From Apostichopus japonicus (lineage: Eukaryota; Echinodermata; Holothuroidea; Aspidochirotida; Stichopodidae): a stretch of DNA of 64,000 nt. The stretch spans positions 12,697,001 through 12,761,000 of the forward strand of contig NC_092575.1 of the NCBI RefSeq assembly GCF_037975245.1, written 5' to 3'. A model generated the notes under the pieces. That model worked only from the letters and a program-made list of their open reading frames with translations, was not told where the DNA came from and did no database searches. The position numbers and the translations under genes are program-made. Of this stretch, positions 11,501 through 26,500 are shown one piece after another. Within the stretch, counting starts at the first letter, position 1; every line of letters starts with the position of its first letter.

Positions 11501-14500
11501 AATTTATTTGACATTGCTAAACGTCGATGCCTCTGCAACATATCTCACAGAGTGTTACAAGTCCAACTTACCTTTGCAAAGTGTATTTGTCTCTGTTGGC
11601 TATTTTTGCCAGACTTTCTGCTCATTCTTATATTCTTACAGTTAGTAAGAGGTGACCAGCCACAATCGTCCTTCGTAGATGACCTCGGGTCTTCAATTTA
11701 AAGAACAAAACAATAGCAGAAAAGTGAAAACTTTTTAAATTAGAGAATGAAATAATAGAAGGAAAGTTGCTGAATATCCTATTTCCCGTGATTTTCTGAC
11801 CCTACATCTGTCAAAAATAAACTGTTAACTGTGTAGGTCTTATACTGTCCATGTTGGTGTTACGTTGAAGGTTACATGATCAAATATCGATGTGGAATAT
11901 TTCCTTTGTCAGGCTTTAAAACAAAACCTACTGTATTGATCCAAAGCTGTTTTTATTTTCATTATGCAAACTTGAAACAAGTAAATAGAAACGAAACACC
12001 TGCAAGAGTTAGTATCTTACTTGTTTTGTTTTTTTTCTTCTTCCTTTTTGGACTGGTAAACTGAATCAAGTTAGTTTATATTTCCAACTTAGTTAAAACC
12101 CACACAAATGCCAGGTAATTCCACACATACAAAGTAAAACTTTCTAGGTCAGATATAGTATACAATTTGTCTATACCTCCAGTGTATACAAAGCTAACTA
12201 ATTTTCTCCACTTCCATGAAATATGCAAACTAAATCAGTAGGAACGTCCCTAACATCCTGAGGTACTGTAGGTTATGAAATTAACTGTACAACAAATCAA
12301 ATCATTCAGTAAAAATGATAAAAATTGAAGTACCTCCCCCTCCCATTCCCCCCCCCTCCCCCTAAAAAGATATGCCAGACAATAATAAAACGCCCACTTA
12401 TGTTCAAACTTCGATTCAGCATTTTACTGCCAATCTAACAGTCGTTCTTCCAATGAGACACCCTACAGTAGGTTGTTTCATTTCATTCACCTCAATGTCA
12501 GGAAATTATAAGGAATGGCAAACTTTTATCTTTTCTAAATTCGGGTCAGGACTGACGACCTTTAAAATCTGTCTTCTCTTGCCCCTGCTACCACCCTTGC
12601 CCCCTTCCCCATCTTGATTACCATATATCATATCCAACCCACACACACGTTTGTACCTTCCAAATTTACCCCCCCCCCCTTTGTCTCCTTACTCCCCTTT
12701 TATTCCCTGACCTCCATTGTTACTCCCCATTAATTCCCTGACCTCCATTGTTACTCCCCATTAATTCCCTGACCTCCATTGTTACTCCTCATTAAGTCCC
12801 TGACCTCCATTGTTACTCCCCATTAATTCCCTGACCTCCATTGTTATTTGTTACTCCCCATTAATTCCGTCCTCCATTGTTACTCCCCATTAATTCCCTG
12901 ACCTCTATTGTTACTCTCCATTAATTCCCTGACCTCCATTGTTACTCCCCATTAATTCCCTGACCTCTATTGTTACTCTCCATTAATTCCCTGACCTCCA
13001 TTGTTACTCCCCATTAATTCCCTGACCTCCATTGTTATTTGTTACTCTCCATTAATTCCCTGTCCTCCATTGTTACTCCCCATTAATTCCCTGACCTCTA
13101 TTGTTACTCTCCATTAATTCCCTGACCTCCATTGTTACTCCCCATTAATTCCCTGACCTCTATTGTTACTCTCCATTAATTCCCTGACCTCCATTGTTAC
13201 TCTCCATTTATTTCCTGACCTCCATTGTTACTCTCCATTACTTCCTTGACCTCTATTGTTACTCCCCATTACGTCCCTGACCTCTATTGTTACTCCCCAT
13301 TAATTCCCTGACCTCTATTGTTACTCTCCATTTATTCCCTGACCTCCATTGTTACTCTCCATTACTTCCCTGACCTCCATTGTTACTCCCCATTAATTCC
13401 CTGACCTCCATTGTTACTCTCCATTACTTCCCTGACCTCTATTGTTACTCTCCATTAATTCCCTGACCTCTATTGTTACTCTCCATTTATTCCCTGACCT
13501 CTATTGTTACTCTCCATTACTTCCCTGACCTCCATTGTTACTCTCCATTACTTCCCTGACCTCTATTGTTACTCTCCATTAATTCCCTGACCTCTATTGT
13601 TACTCTCCATTAATTCCCTGACCTCCATTGTTACTCCCCATTAATTCCCTGACCTCTATTTTTACTCTCCATTAATTCCCTGACCTCTATTGTTACTCTC
13701 CATTTATTCCCTGACCTCCATTGTTACTCTCCATTACTTCCTTGACCTCTATTGTTACTCCCCATTACGTCCCTGACCTCTATTGTTACTCCCCATTAAT
13801 TCCCTGACCTCTATTGTTACTCTCCATTTATTCCCTGACCTCCATTGTTACTCCCCATTAATTCCCTGACCTCTATTGTTACTCCCCATTAATTCCCTGA
13901 CCTCTATTGTTACTCCCCATTAATTCCCTGACCTCTATTGTTACTCTCCATTAATTCCCTGACCTCCATTATTACTCCCGATTAATTCCCTGACCTCTAT
14001 TGTTACTCCCCATTAATTCCCTGACCTCCATTGTTACTCCCCATTAATACCCTGACCTCTATTGTTACTCCCCATTAATTCCCTGACCTCCATTGTTACT
14101 CTCCATTAATTCCCTGACCTCCATTGTTACTCCCCATTAATTCCCTGACCTCTATTGTTACTCCCCATTAATTCCCTGACCTCCATTGTTACTCTCCATT
14201 AATTCCCTGACCTCCATTGTTACTCCCCATCAATTACCCCCAAAAATTTGTATAGAGTTTGTCATTGCTCTATATGTAATGGATCTACCACATGCACATG
14301 ATAAGTTATGATTTTGTGACAGAATGCATTACTCACCACTCTGTGTTTTATGAAGTACGTTTTTAACGGAGGCCATTTCTTTCTCCAGCCTTTTCACATG
14401 TTGGAAACCCCTCTTCAATTCTGGATGGGTGTCTGCTGTAGATTTAATTGTCTGGGTTAATTTCTGAAGTAGATTTTGCTCTAGGTTATCCAACCTTGAT

Positions 14501-17500
14501 TTAACATTCTCTTCGAAACTGGCTTGTCTCCTGATGAGAGGACTGTTCAGAGGAAAAAAGTGAAAAAAAATTAATTAACCTAGACATTTTATTTGCCAAG
14601 ACAGATTTCTATTCATCACCATCTCAAAGACAATTCTTTCTTTGTATAATAAAGAAAAACTTAAGTAATGTAATTATATGATTAAAAATATTAAAATATA
14701 AGAATAAAAGAAATATATATGAAAATCTTTCATGCAAGTCTTTGTTCCAAAAGAGCTCTAGGAAATATTCTTTTGACGTAGATCATTGAACTTTCTCTTC
14801 AAGAAATATAATTTCTGTGTTGTAACTTTTCCTTGCATAATGTTTTAAGATTATATGGAAATAGTGAATGAATATCCTAACAACTTTTCATATTATTGTT
14901 TGGGCTTTAGCGCTTAATATTGTCATTTTGTACTGCATCATGGAAGACATAATATTTATCTCTGTCTCTCTATTTCATATTCCATGTTTAATACTGCAGA
15001 GTTTTAATTTAACATTTTTTAATTACTAAAACTTTAAGTGATGACTGACAAGTGAGGAATGTTTCTCTTTTGCTACAAAAACAGTACCAAGTGCATCGGA
15101 GAAAACATTATAATACTGATACTTAAACAGAAAATTACAAGCACAATCAATCATAACTTAGCTTTATAACTGTATGTAGACTAATGTGAACACTGAACAC
15201 ACACAAAGAATGTACGTTATCTCATTACTGAAAAACCCTATACAATAATTTAATTCTATACCACCAATTTATAGAAAATTATTCTTTCTTTAGCTACTCT
15301 GAAAAGTGATGTCTCTAAAAGAATAGTAAAGCATTTGTTTTCCAAATATATGGTACAATACCATAAAAATAAAAATTACCAATTTATATTTTTTCTTAAC
15401 GGTGTACTCCTTATTTGTCAATTACTGTATGAGTCGTATTTTAATTTTCTGCTTTTGTCTTAATATATATATATATATATATATATCTATATATATATAT
15501 ATATATATCTATATATATATATATATGTAACAAAGATTCAATTGTTCACTTCCTGATATATATTTATATAGTATATATAACTTTGTATATTAATATATAC
15601 ACATATTATATTTACGGGAGGTTAATAGCAAATTGTCGCCATGGGACTATGGGAGGACTTAATTATTTAAAATCAGTTGCAAAATCTATTGAAGTTTCTT
15701 TCTTCAATTGAGTTTACAAGTCTTTTACCTGAATCCTGTATCGTGTATTCTGTCAGTCACTGTTCTCTGGTATAGTTTGGCCTTCTTGCTGTCGACATTC
15801 TCTTCGTCAGAAATGGAACGTTTCTGAGGGACATTCTTTGCTTCTGGGATCTTCTTTGTTTCTGGAAGGCCAACAATAACATATTAACGGAATCAATGTA
15901 TACATTTTCTCTGTCTAAAATTAAAAGAGGAAGCAATACTCCTGACAGCAGTCTCTCATCAAAATCATGTGTTCATTCATACTTAGTAAAGATTCCTAAA
16001 TCCTATTGGTCCATTCAGGTCAGCTGACCGTGGTTAATCCTGTGAGTAACGCACGGTAAAATTACGGGGCATCACTTTAATAAATCTTTGGTTATATGTA
16101 ACCAAAAATGTTTTGTTTTATGATTTTTCCCCCACACAAATGGTAGTGTATGAATGAACAGGGTTAATCAACGGTCTAGCGTGCGTTACTCACATGATTA
16201 ATGCACTCCGGGTGTTAATGCTATCGCTGGATGCACTTGGGCTCCGCCCTTGTGCATCGCTTGCATTATCCCCCGATCGTGCATTAATCCTGTGAGTAAC
16301 GCACGCTAGACCGTTGATTAACCCCTTATTCATTTATATGATTAATATCAATCACGTACTAAAACTAATTATCAGAATCCCCAACATTTATCATTGTGGG
16401 AATTATTTCATGTTCGATAAGTCGCAAATTTGATTATTAAAGGCATTGAAGACTCGCCCCAAACCGCGTGCGGCCATCTGAAAAAGTTAACTTTCCGTTG
16501 CTTGCAAGCGAGGTTTTGTTGGTGTCGCTACAAAATGCAGACAGTAATGAAACGTGATACCTTGTTATCTTTTATCTAGACCTGAGATGCCCATCGCTGT
16601 ATTGCTTGTACACTGTGCTGTGGGTATTGACCGCACCAGTATGTAGTGACTGTACACTAGTGTCTAATTACCGACGGTAGCAAGCTGTGTGTATTTTCTG
16701 GGATCGATGGTGGTGACTAACACTTCTGTTACACCTCATTCGAAACTAGGTCAGATTACCAGCATTAGACGTTTCTATTTGTGCGAGTCTTCACACCGTT
16801 TAATCTCTGTGATTCATACATCACAAAAATAGGGAAAAGTACCTATTGGGTCATAAATCAGTGAGTATAACATTTTGCTGTATATATCTTGCTATATATA
16901 CGAGATTTCATGGCAAGAGTGTCGATTTAGTACCTGAAATTTCCCTGACGAAAGGCTTGTTCACCACATTTCGTGACTTTGCAGCAAAGTTGAGGGTGGT
17001 GTAGGTGTCCATATAAAATTCCTGCTCTGGTGCGATGTTGGTCAGCATGCAGGCATGGGCATGGCCGCCCAATGAGTCCTACCAAGAAGAAGAAAAGGAG
17101 GGAAAGGTAAACTTTAACTGCCAAGTATACTACTGACTCCAAATTGTGCCAAAACTCTAAACAAAATGAACCATTCAAAAGATCAAAACTCCTTGATGAG
17201 GGCTTGCAGTTAATAATGAAACTGCAAATGAAAGTCTATCAATTTTAGCATATAAGCTGAGCATGGTAATTTACAAAGGGAAGGACCCAACATGGCAGCA
17301 AAGTTAGCTAAGACTCTGGTAGGGATGTGCCCAGGATTTCCTGAGTGCTGGGTATACTGATCGTCGTCCTGCAGGAGAGGTCTAAGGGGGAGGGGGGAGA
17401 AATTTTCTTGAAGGTGCTCAGATGCCAAATGCTGGCACTTGTGTAGCTTTATAAGCTCATACACAAGTACTAGTTTTGCTAACAATTTACATTTTGTTAA

Positions 17501-20500
17501 TTTTTTTTTAGTGAAATATATTACGTATACCTGGTAAAAGTTATTAATTTGTTTCAAAGAGATTTTAAAAGGGACCGATTGAGAGCCGTAAGTAATGTTT
17601 CTCGCATGCGTAACTGAGGCATTATTAGTCTGTATGATTTTGGCATAGGCTAGGCCCAATTTATGTTGAATATATTATTAGGAATGTCGGGATGTTAGAT
17701 GAAAAATAGTGCTGGGCGGGATTCACAATTTTTAAGACAGTGCTGGGCGGTAAATTTTAGTGCAGGGCGGGGCCACACAGTGACGCCCAGCGTGAGCACA
17801 TCCCTGCTCTGGATGCCAATTTTAACCGATTTTTTTCTCAATTGGGGTCTTATCGTTCTTCTCTGATGGGGAGAAGACAATGGGGAGGGAGAGACTGTGT
17901 GGGAAGGGCAGATCAAGAGGAGGGGTAAGGTAGAATCTTGAAGGACACTTAATTTAAATAATTTGCTGTTATCAGGACTGCACTCATGCATTTTAATACT
18001 TGACAATCTGAAAGATCATTGGAAAGGAATTTCAGGACCTACAATGTACAATTATAAATTTATTTTGCATCACAAATTCTTCCCAAATTAAAGTGACTAA
18101 ATCAGCATTTTCATGCCACACTGCCCATGTGCAGCTATTTTATAAACGATTGATACAGGCTGATGTCAAAGGGATGCCTCGTCATCTCTGAGATGACTAT
18201 AAGTTAGCTTGACATTGGCAAACAGTAGAAGTCAAGGATACCTGAGACTCTCGGATAACCTTGACTTATATATACTGAGAGGAAACCAACTTGCAGTCAT
18301 TGGCAAAAACAAGTTAATTAAATAAAAAAAAATAAAAACAAACTGATTGGAAGATGTTTCACTGAGCGAGAGTCATAATGCCAACTAGTAATTTATGAAC
18401 TGGAGAGTCAACAGTCAAGTCAGTGGTTACTTGCCACGTTGGTTATATACATATAACATTTAATGTAAGCAGTGTTTACAAGGTTCTCGTAATTAAACGC
18501 AATCACCATTGCACAAAATCAGTTTGCCTTCGGTATAGGAATCAAAAACTGATTAAAACATTGTCAGATTGCATGGTCCTGCACGGGGAACCAGAAAACA
18601 AACATGTTTTAGTGGTTGCTACGCCCAAACGTATACGTAGTGTAATAAGCCATACATGTTAATATTCATGAACTTGTGCACACCAAAATGAAGAGGGATT
18701 GTGTATTGACTAATGCGGCAACATATAATATGAAGGCACCAGGAAATCAGTTATCATATTGTCAAAGTCTATTTGGTGACATTGTTTAAAAACATATCCA
18801 TGCATGAATATTAATGAGGTCAAATTTTACGATCTCAAAAGCATGAATTGTGTATCTACATACAGTACTGTACTTACATTGTGTTAGCCAAGTACATATG
18901 TATCAAACTAATAAGACAAACTATTTCAGGGATATCTGATTAAGAAATTTTATGTTCACTGATTAATATTCATTATATGCACACAAAAAACAACACGGTT
19001 GATTGAATGAATTTATGTAGTGTGACAGACCTGATACAGTACGTCAAGGGTGAAAATCATTGAACATTTGGTTCTTGTCTTGTGTTTGAAAGTCATTTCT
19101 TGCAATTTCATGAATATTAATGACATTGATGGAATTGGAAATGTCCTGAAAATGTGCTTATTTTGTACCAACATAACCATACCAGTGTAAGGCAAATTTT
19201 ATGTTAAGCCCTGCCCATTCATAAATATTCATGACATGGTAACCACAAACAATCTGTTAATCACAGGCCATCTACCTAAAAAGTATGAGATTGATTTAAG
19301 TTGTGTTTGTTGAGATATCATGTCTACAAGCTGTTTTTGACAATTTTCCATATAGACCCACCCATCATGAATATTAATGAGGTGAAAATTGTATTTGTTA
19401 AGAACATTTACTTACTATGTAAGTTACATCACCATATCCAGTATGAACTAAATGGGACAAACAGTTGAAGAGATACTGACATTTTCAGAATTTTACATTC
19501 AGCCCCGCCCACTCATTCATATGCAAGAAGCCATATCAAAAACCATCGGGATCATCTACTAACCATGACTGAAGTATTACATCAATCACATAATTCCTGC
19601 TTGAGATACCTTGTCTACAAGCTAGGGAATCACATACACACACTCATATACTCATACACACACGCATAGGCGGTTCAAGCATATGCCCACACATACACAC
19701 ATGCATAGGCCAACACTAGACTGCATAGGTTCCGACAGATGCCAAAGCATCGGAATACAAAGAATCACTGAACGAACTTATCGATAACGTGTAAGTTGAA
19801 CCTGTTTTGTCCTGTACCGTTGAACATTGCTTTATTACGGCAGTTTAATTTTCGAAAACATTTATCTTAACGAAGCAGCTATTGATCCAGCTGTGTATAT
19901 ATTCTACAGTACAAGGAATAAACTTCAATGGAAGAAATGCATCACAGTGATAACAAAACAGTATTAAACTATCTATGGGATGTTTCTTGTTATATACATT
20001 CTAACATCTTACCTGTAAAAGCCTTGTTAGTTTACTGTCTCTGTATGGTATTCTAGGCTGAGAAAAGGGATAACAAAAACATATCTGTACAGATAAGGCA
20101 TGAGAAACTAATAAAGAATTTAGTCTTCAAATTTTAAACTTTAATCTCCCATCCCCCCACCACCCACCCTCTCCCCCCCCCAAAAAAAAGGACTGCAAAA
20201 AATCACTGTAATGATGTTTATTATTATCCTAAATTTTAAATATTTATAATTACTGATCTATAGGCAACATACAGTATGTCTTCTTTAATTTAAGAAAGAT
20301 AAAAAAGAAAAGCGGTAAACATCACATAATTTGAAATTTAATTAGTTCAGTGACAAACAATGAACACACAAAGATTTCCTAGATAGCCTGAGGTTGTGTG
20401 AAAACTTAGAATGTGTTTTGTAACTTTCGTAACCTGAAAATGGTTGATAATTTTAGAGCAACCGTTTTTTTCCAGTGAGGTAGAAGTCATTAAGAAACCT

Positions 20501-23500
20501 ATTAAAATTCCAAGGGTTGCTCTTATCAGCTTCGTAATTGTCATCTTTGAATAAGGATAATTAGAATATTTGAGGACAAGTTGTCAGCTTCCTCAACAAT
20601 TATAAATCAAGCCATGTACTTCATTAATTTTCCAAGGGTTGCTGTGTTTTTTCAAGTATTTTTTTCTCAGTTTGTTTCAAGAGATAATTATTCACAAAAC
20701 AGTCTGGAAGGTGGTATACATGATGATCTTCAGCTCAAAGTCAAAAATTTGACAGCAAATAACTTCAATCTTTTTTTCTCTGAGACTAGTTTTGAAGTGA
20801 TGATTTTAGCCTTTCATTCAACAATGTTTGGTTTCTAAGCTTGACATGGGGTGTGTAGCAAATGCATCTACATAAACACTGACCAATAACTTATAGGAAC
20901 TTTGAGTATTTGAAATTAGTCCACTCGAACATAAATAGTGTAAGTATACTATACATACACACTCATTAATATACTTTACACAAACGTACAGTAAAACAAT
21001 TGAACTGGTATTGCACTGCTGTTTGGTTTTACTTTTCCACTCAACAAAATACAGCTCAAGTAAAGCTCACAGTAGCAAGTACATACTGTATTATTGTACA
21101 TAATGATAAGTATTATATATACTTCGTCTGTGACAATTGCGGTCGAATTTTGGCGTTTTTTGGAAATATATAAATGAATAAAAAAACAATGATAAAATGA
21201 GTAAAATTCTAGAATATACAACAACACAATGTACACAGTACACACACTCATTAATATATAAACTCTAGACAAATGTACGGTAAAACAATTGAATTGGCAG
21301 GTATTGCAATGCTGTTTGGTTTTACTTTTCCACTCTACAAAATACGCTCAAGTAAAGCTCACAGTAGCAAGTACATATTATTGTATATAATATGAAGTAT
21401 TATACTTCCTGTATGATAATTGCGGTCAAAGTTTGGCATTTGTTGGAAATATATAAATGAATGAAAACGAAAAAATCATGATAAAATGAGTAGAATTCTA
21501 GAATATACAAATTATACAACAACACAATGTACACAGAGTCAATGCGTTTCTCATTGCCTTATGTTCTTATTTTTACCTGACATGATACTTCAAAAGGTAT
21601 CACCGAAAAGGAATGTAATATTTTATCCTTAGACGCTATCTGAGGGCTATTCAAACTAAGCCCAGAAAACTTCCAGTGCAGAGGTAAATAAATACTGTCA
21701 GCGGTGATATGCCACCAAGATAGGGTTTGAATTGAAAATTTGAGCCACGATAAATGATTGTCCGTGCTACCTGAGACGATCGAACTTACCAAGCCTTGGT
21801 TCAGAGCATCCACTACCTTGCCAAGTTGAAAGAGGGACATGTTAATGCAGCCACTCTCTTTAAGTCTAAAGTGAAATCAATATAAAAAAGACAGATATAG
21901 GCTTAACAGGTATTCAAGCCAATGCCACAGTAACGCCAAGAATAGTTTTCCAGTTTTTGTAGTACTTAAAGGTAAAGGTGCAATAACATTGAAATAATAA
22001 TAATAATAATAATAATAATCAGCAGTTATTTTTACGACCCTTAAGGACCACAAATGTGGGAGAAACCTGCAAGGGCTTCTATGGATTATCACTTACATGT
22101 CGGGTGGATTCCAATTCAACGTTTGCAACTCAAATTTGGAATCTTTTCGATTTAGAAAGTCATTTCTGATGGCAAAAACCGTAAATTGCCCTTGAATGAA
22201 AAACCCACCTTACCTGGCCGGGTATCGAGCCTGGAACCTCCCGATTGCTAAGCCTAATTGCTAAATACCACCAACTTTATCCACTAGGCCACAGCACCGG
22301 TTGCAATGCACTGTATCATATTATATTGTATTGCCCTGCACTGTTTGTATTGTAATGTACTGTATTGTATTATAATGTACTGTAATGAACTGTACTATAT
22401 TGTAATGCACTGTATTGTATGGCAGTCTACTGTATACATTGTAATTCCTATATATTGCAGTGTTCTCCACTACTGGTTTTGTCCAGGCGCGCCGCCCGGA
22501 CAAAATTTGAAAAGGCTGGCTAGCGCCCGGACATAAAACTACCGCCCGGACGAAAAACTTGGCCGCCCGGACAAAAAAAAAATACACTGGCACCTCGTCA
22601 AACATTTTCTAAAAGTCACTCATATTCTTTAAGAGTGACGAATTTGATCGAAAATACATGTTTTGTTCCTGCCGCGGCCGCGATCGATTTGCGCATCACC
22701 CCCGTATGCCTGTAAATTCTCCAATACCTACACACATGACATATCGTAAATAAACACCGACTCCGCGAGGTACGAAACTTCTTCGATATTATGAAACAAA
22801 CTACGTTCGGCAAAGCCCTGTTTCTAGAATGCCTAACAATGAACAGGGTGCACGATACGTACATCAGTTTACAACTGCAGTGTTTAACCCTACTTAAATA
22901 TCACGGTAGGCTGGCTTCATGTGTTTCGAATTTTCCCAGGTACCTTGCCAAACAACCCCCTGTCTAACACCTGTTTTTTAACATTTTTGGCACGTTTCCA
23001 AAAAACTTTTCATGGAGTAAACTATTTTGGCTTCACTCTAGAATTAATTAGGTCAGTCAGTAAAGGATCGGTGAAGTTACGCGAAATATTATCTTATACG
23101 TTCAAGAAAAGTAGGTAAATATCCCCGTAACATTAGGGTAAGTAAAACACACCTCAAGCCAACTGACTCCTTCGCATGAACAAAACAATCTATTCCCCAT
23201 GACACCAGGCACAGTCTATACTAGGGTTGTCCAACCTTTTGCAGAGGAGGGCCACATGGAATGATTATGATGAAGGAGGGGCCGCATGAACCCTACGCTC
23301 GATTTTTTGCCCGAAGCCCAAGGCAACAAAATTTGAGCACTGCGCGAGGAGCGCACTGATTTATTTTCCTTCCTGATAAAACAGATGATTAAAGTTCAGC
23401 CGCCCCCCCCCCCTACCTCCGCTGAGAGAGTGTCACACAAACTGACCTGTATGCAGTTTTTTGGACCCAGAAGGTTCGAATGATTGATTATATATATAGC

Positions 23501-26500
23501 TTCAAATTGCTATCAATAAATCTGCTCACTAAAATTTCGCACCGTAGAGCATCTCTGGCGGGCCGGACGCAACCCTGCGACGGGCCGGACTGTGGCCCGC
23601 GGGCCGTAGGTTGGACAACCCTGGTCTATACCATACAGACATAGCACCATATCAAGGCCTCAATAGCTACAGTATGGCCATCTTTATGAAAGTAAAACGT
23701 GCAATCCCATGTTTTAGGCCACTTGGCATGATTAACTAAATGCTAAATATTGTGTCCTTGTAGAGAACGTCAACTTCGCAAAATTCAATGTAAGTTGTGT
23801 TTTTGTTGTTACGGAGACCCGTAACCGACGAAGTGGTTAGGTTATTTACTATACACTTAACTATGGTAGGATATTAATTTTTCCTTTTTTTGTGAAAATT
23901 CTAGAAAATACTTTCTTTTTCTGCGGCTCAACACCAGATGTGGTCTTATGGTTAATTCATAAATGGGTGTACTAGAGCCTTGTTTACATGAAATTAGTTG
24001 CATTTAGCACGATATGCCAGTTTCGAGTGAATTTTTCGAAAGTATTTTGCTCGATCTTTCGTAAAATTTGAAAGGTGTACCAACTTACTTTTCGTACACA
24101 ATTGGTAATTTCTCTACTGATTTTCAGAGTTTTGTTCTCTATACAGTGAATGTTGTAAAGGACGGGTTTTTACGAACTTCAAAAGTCATGAAGTTGATAA
24201 ACTATATTTCTTTTCAACTTTCTCACTGCAATTGTTATCCTGTTAGTGTTGAAATAAATAAAGACTAATTTGTTATTTGATCATCTATTTATCATTCTTT
24301 CATTCATTGTGTGCATCTGTGTAATAAGGACTGATAATTGGTTGATATGCCAGAACTTGGCAATTATCCCAGTCAAGCACAGGCTGTGTTGGGTTAGCCT
24401 TGCACATTGTAGAATAAGTTTTCATGGACTTAGGGCCTATTCATTACTACTCATATTTCAGCAACAATTTTGAAGTGTTCTTATTTTTTTTTTCATTTGG
24501 CAAACGTAAGAGAAAATTTAAAACACTGCCTAAAAAATAGCAATTCCTGGAGATACATGCAAGGCAAATATAGCACCAAATGTTGCCCCATTTGGCGTCT
24601 AGCCCACCTTCGGAGTGCAAAAATTTTCCAAATGGGAGGGGGACACCCCCTCCCCTTATAGACCCCTCCCCCAGGACGGCGATTACCCCCAGGACGGCGA
24701 TTACCACCCGGACAAAAAAATGACCTGCGGAGAACACTGATATTGTATTATATGTATGGCATTATAACAAGGAGTGTTAGCTCAATGGTTAACGCCGGTG
24801 CCTTCCAATCATAAGGTCCCCGGTTCGAGTCCCTCCAAGATTTATGTATGTTGTCCAGTTACAGAGTTGTTTACAATTGACAATTCGTCATCACGGACGT
24901 TAAATATGAATGTGAGAGACTGACTTCGGTCAGCTTGCTGCTTTGATAAGCCAATGAGGCTTCTTCGCGAGTTCCTGCTTGCAGGATCTAAAATACATAC
25001 TGTACATACATATTATAATGCACTGTATTGTATTATATAGTAATGCACTGCACTGCTTTATAGTGAATTGTTATGCACTATATTGTATAGTAATGTATTG
25101 CACTGCTTTGTAGTGTATTGTATTGTAATGCACTGTATTGTATTATAATGGATTGCAATGAACTGTAATATATTGTAATGCACTGTATTGTAATGCACTG
25201 TATTGTAATGCACTGTATTGTAATGCACTGTATTGTAATGCAGTGTATTGTATACATTGTAATTTCTATACATATTGTATTGTAATATAATGCACTGTAT
25301 TGTTATCTACTATATTGCATTGTCATGTACTATAAATTTTATTATATTATCATGCACTGTTTTGTATTTTGTTATTTTGTAATACACTATTAATTTTTTA
25401 TGCACTGTATTGCAATTCATTGTACTGTGCTGATGGCAAAGTTAACCAAATGATACAACTGCAATCAAGGTTTTGGCAATGATAACTCAGTGCCTGCCTG
25501 TCTGAAAGTTCCATGAACAGGTACCATTTACTGTAGAAACTACATAGGCTCTCCATTATCAGAATTATTTCAGTCAATCTTACTACATTCTCACCTAATT
25601 CCCTGGTTCCCAGTCTTCTTATTGTTTTCACTTCCTGCCAGGTCGATCAGATAAAGTTTGCCGATCTGACTCCGCACCTCCTTATCGGTTTCTTTGGTCT
25701 TCTTGACCTTTGAACCAAATTGAAAACAAAACCGTATAATAAGTTGAAAGAAATGTTTACAACCACTGATACTATATATGAGGTACTACTGTATATATGA
25801 TCACAAATACATTCACTGCTATAATTCAAACACATTCTGCAATATCTGAGCATTCAATATCAAATCATGTATAGGTTCAACAAATTATGACAGTGCACTA
25901 TCAGTCATTTATCATACATGTGTTGCCTCAAATAAACCAATTGCCTAAAGCGATGGTTCGCAACCTATGCTTCGCAACCCGATGTCTCGGTCACAAAAGG
26001 ATTTTTGGATGTTGTTAGCCGTGTGTGTTATTCTCAGGGTTGCACTGTAGCCCCGGGCTTCAAGCCAAGATTGACGAACTTGTGGCAAGGAAGCAGAGCC
26101 AACCAGCACATTCCAGGTGGCATTGTATTTGTAATGACAAATTTAATGTGGTGGGAGTGGGACGATCAATGGGTCGGGCCTTCAAAAAGTTTGCCGATGG
26201 CTGGTCTAAGGGCCTTTGCACCGGTAAGTATTTCATGGCTGCCAGAGACAACATTTTGAAAGACAGGCATGGCCTATGGGCCATTAGAGGGCTAGGCTAC
26301 ATAATTATTTATGGGAGCGGACGTCACAAATTGAAGGGCAATCTGAATATTTGAATGTCACTAATCATTTACCATGCATTCTCCTTGTCTGCTTCCCCCA
26401 ATGTGTTTTAACAGAAACACTTAATACATACTTGTACAAGAAAGTAGCAATAATTCAAGATAAGAAGAGGTGATGTGTTTATGGGGCTTGTTTTGGTTTT

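Noticed and set aside
12684-14234. CRISPR-like regularly spaced repeat
   Set aside because: Units are contiguous 31-mers without unique spacers, in an intron of an animal gene; it is a minisatellite.
22458-24739. RAG-like (ProtoRAG/Transib) element suggested by CAGTG ends
   Set aside because: Ends lack the CACTATG/CACAGTG heptamer, the duplication seen is 6 bp rather than 5, and no RAG-like coding sequence is present.
24771-24845. Possible functional tRNA gene
   Set aside because: A and B boxes are present, but the anticodon stem-loop is poor and the sequence runs on into a SINE-like body; better called a tRNA-derived SINE.
25058-25273. 71-residue frame of repeated NTVHY units
   Set aside because: Shadow of the TGCACTGTATTGTAA satellite.
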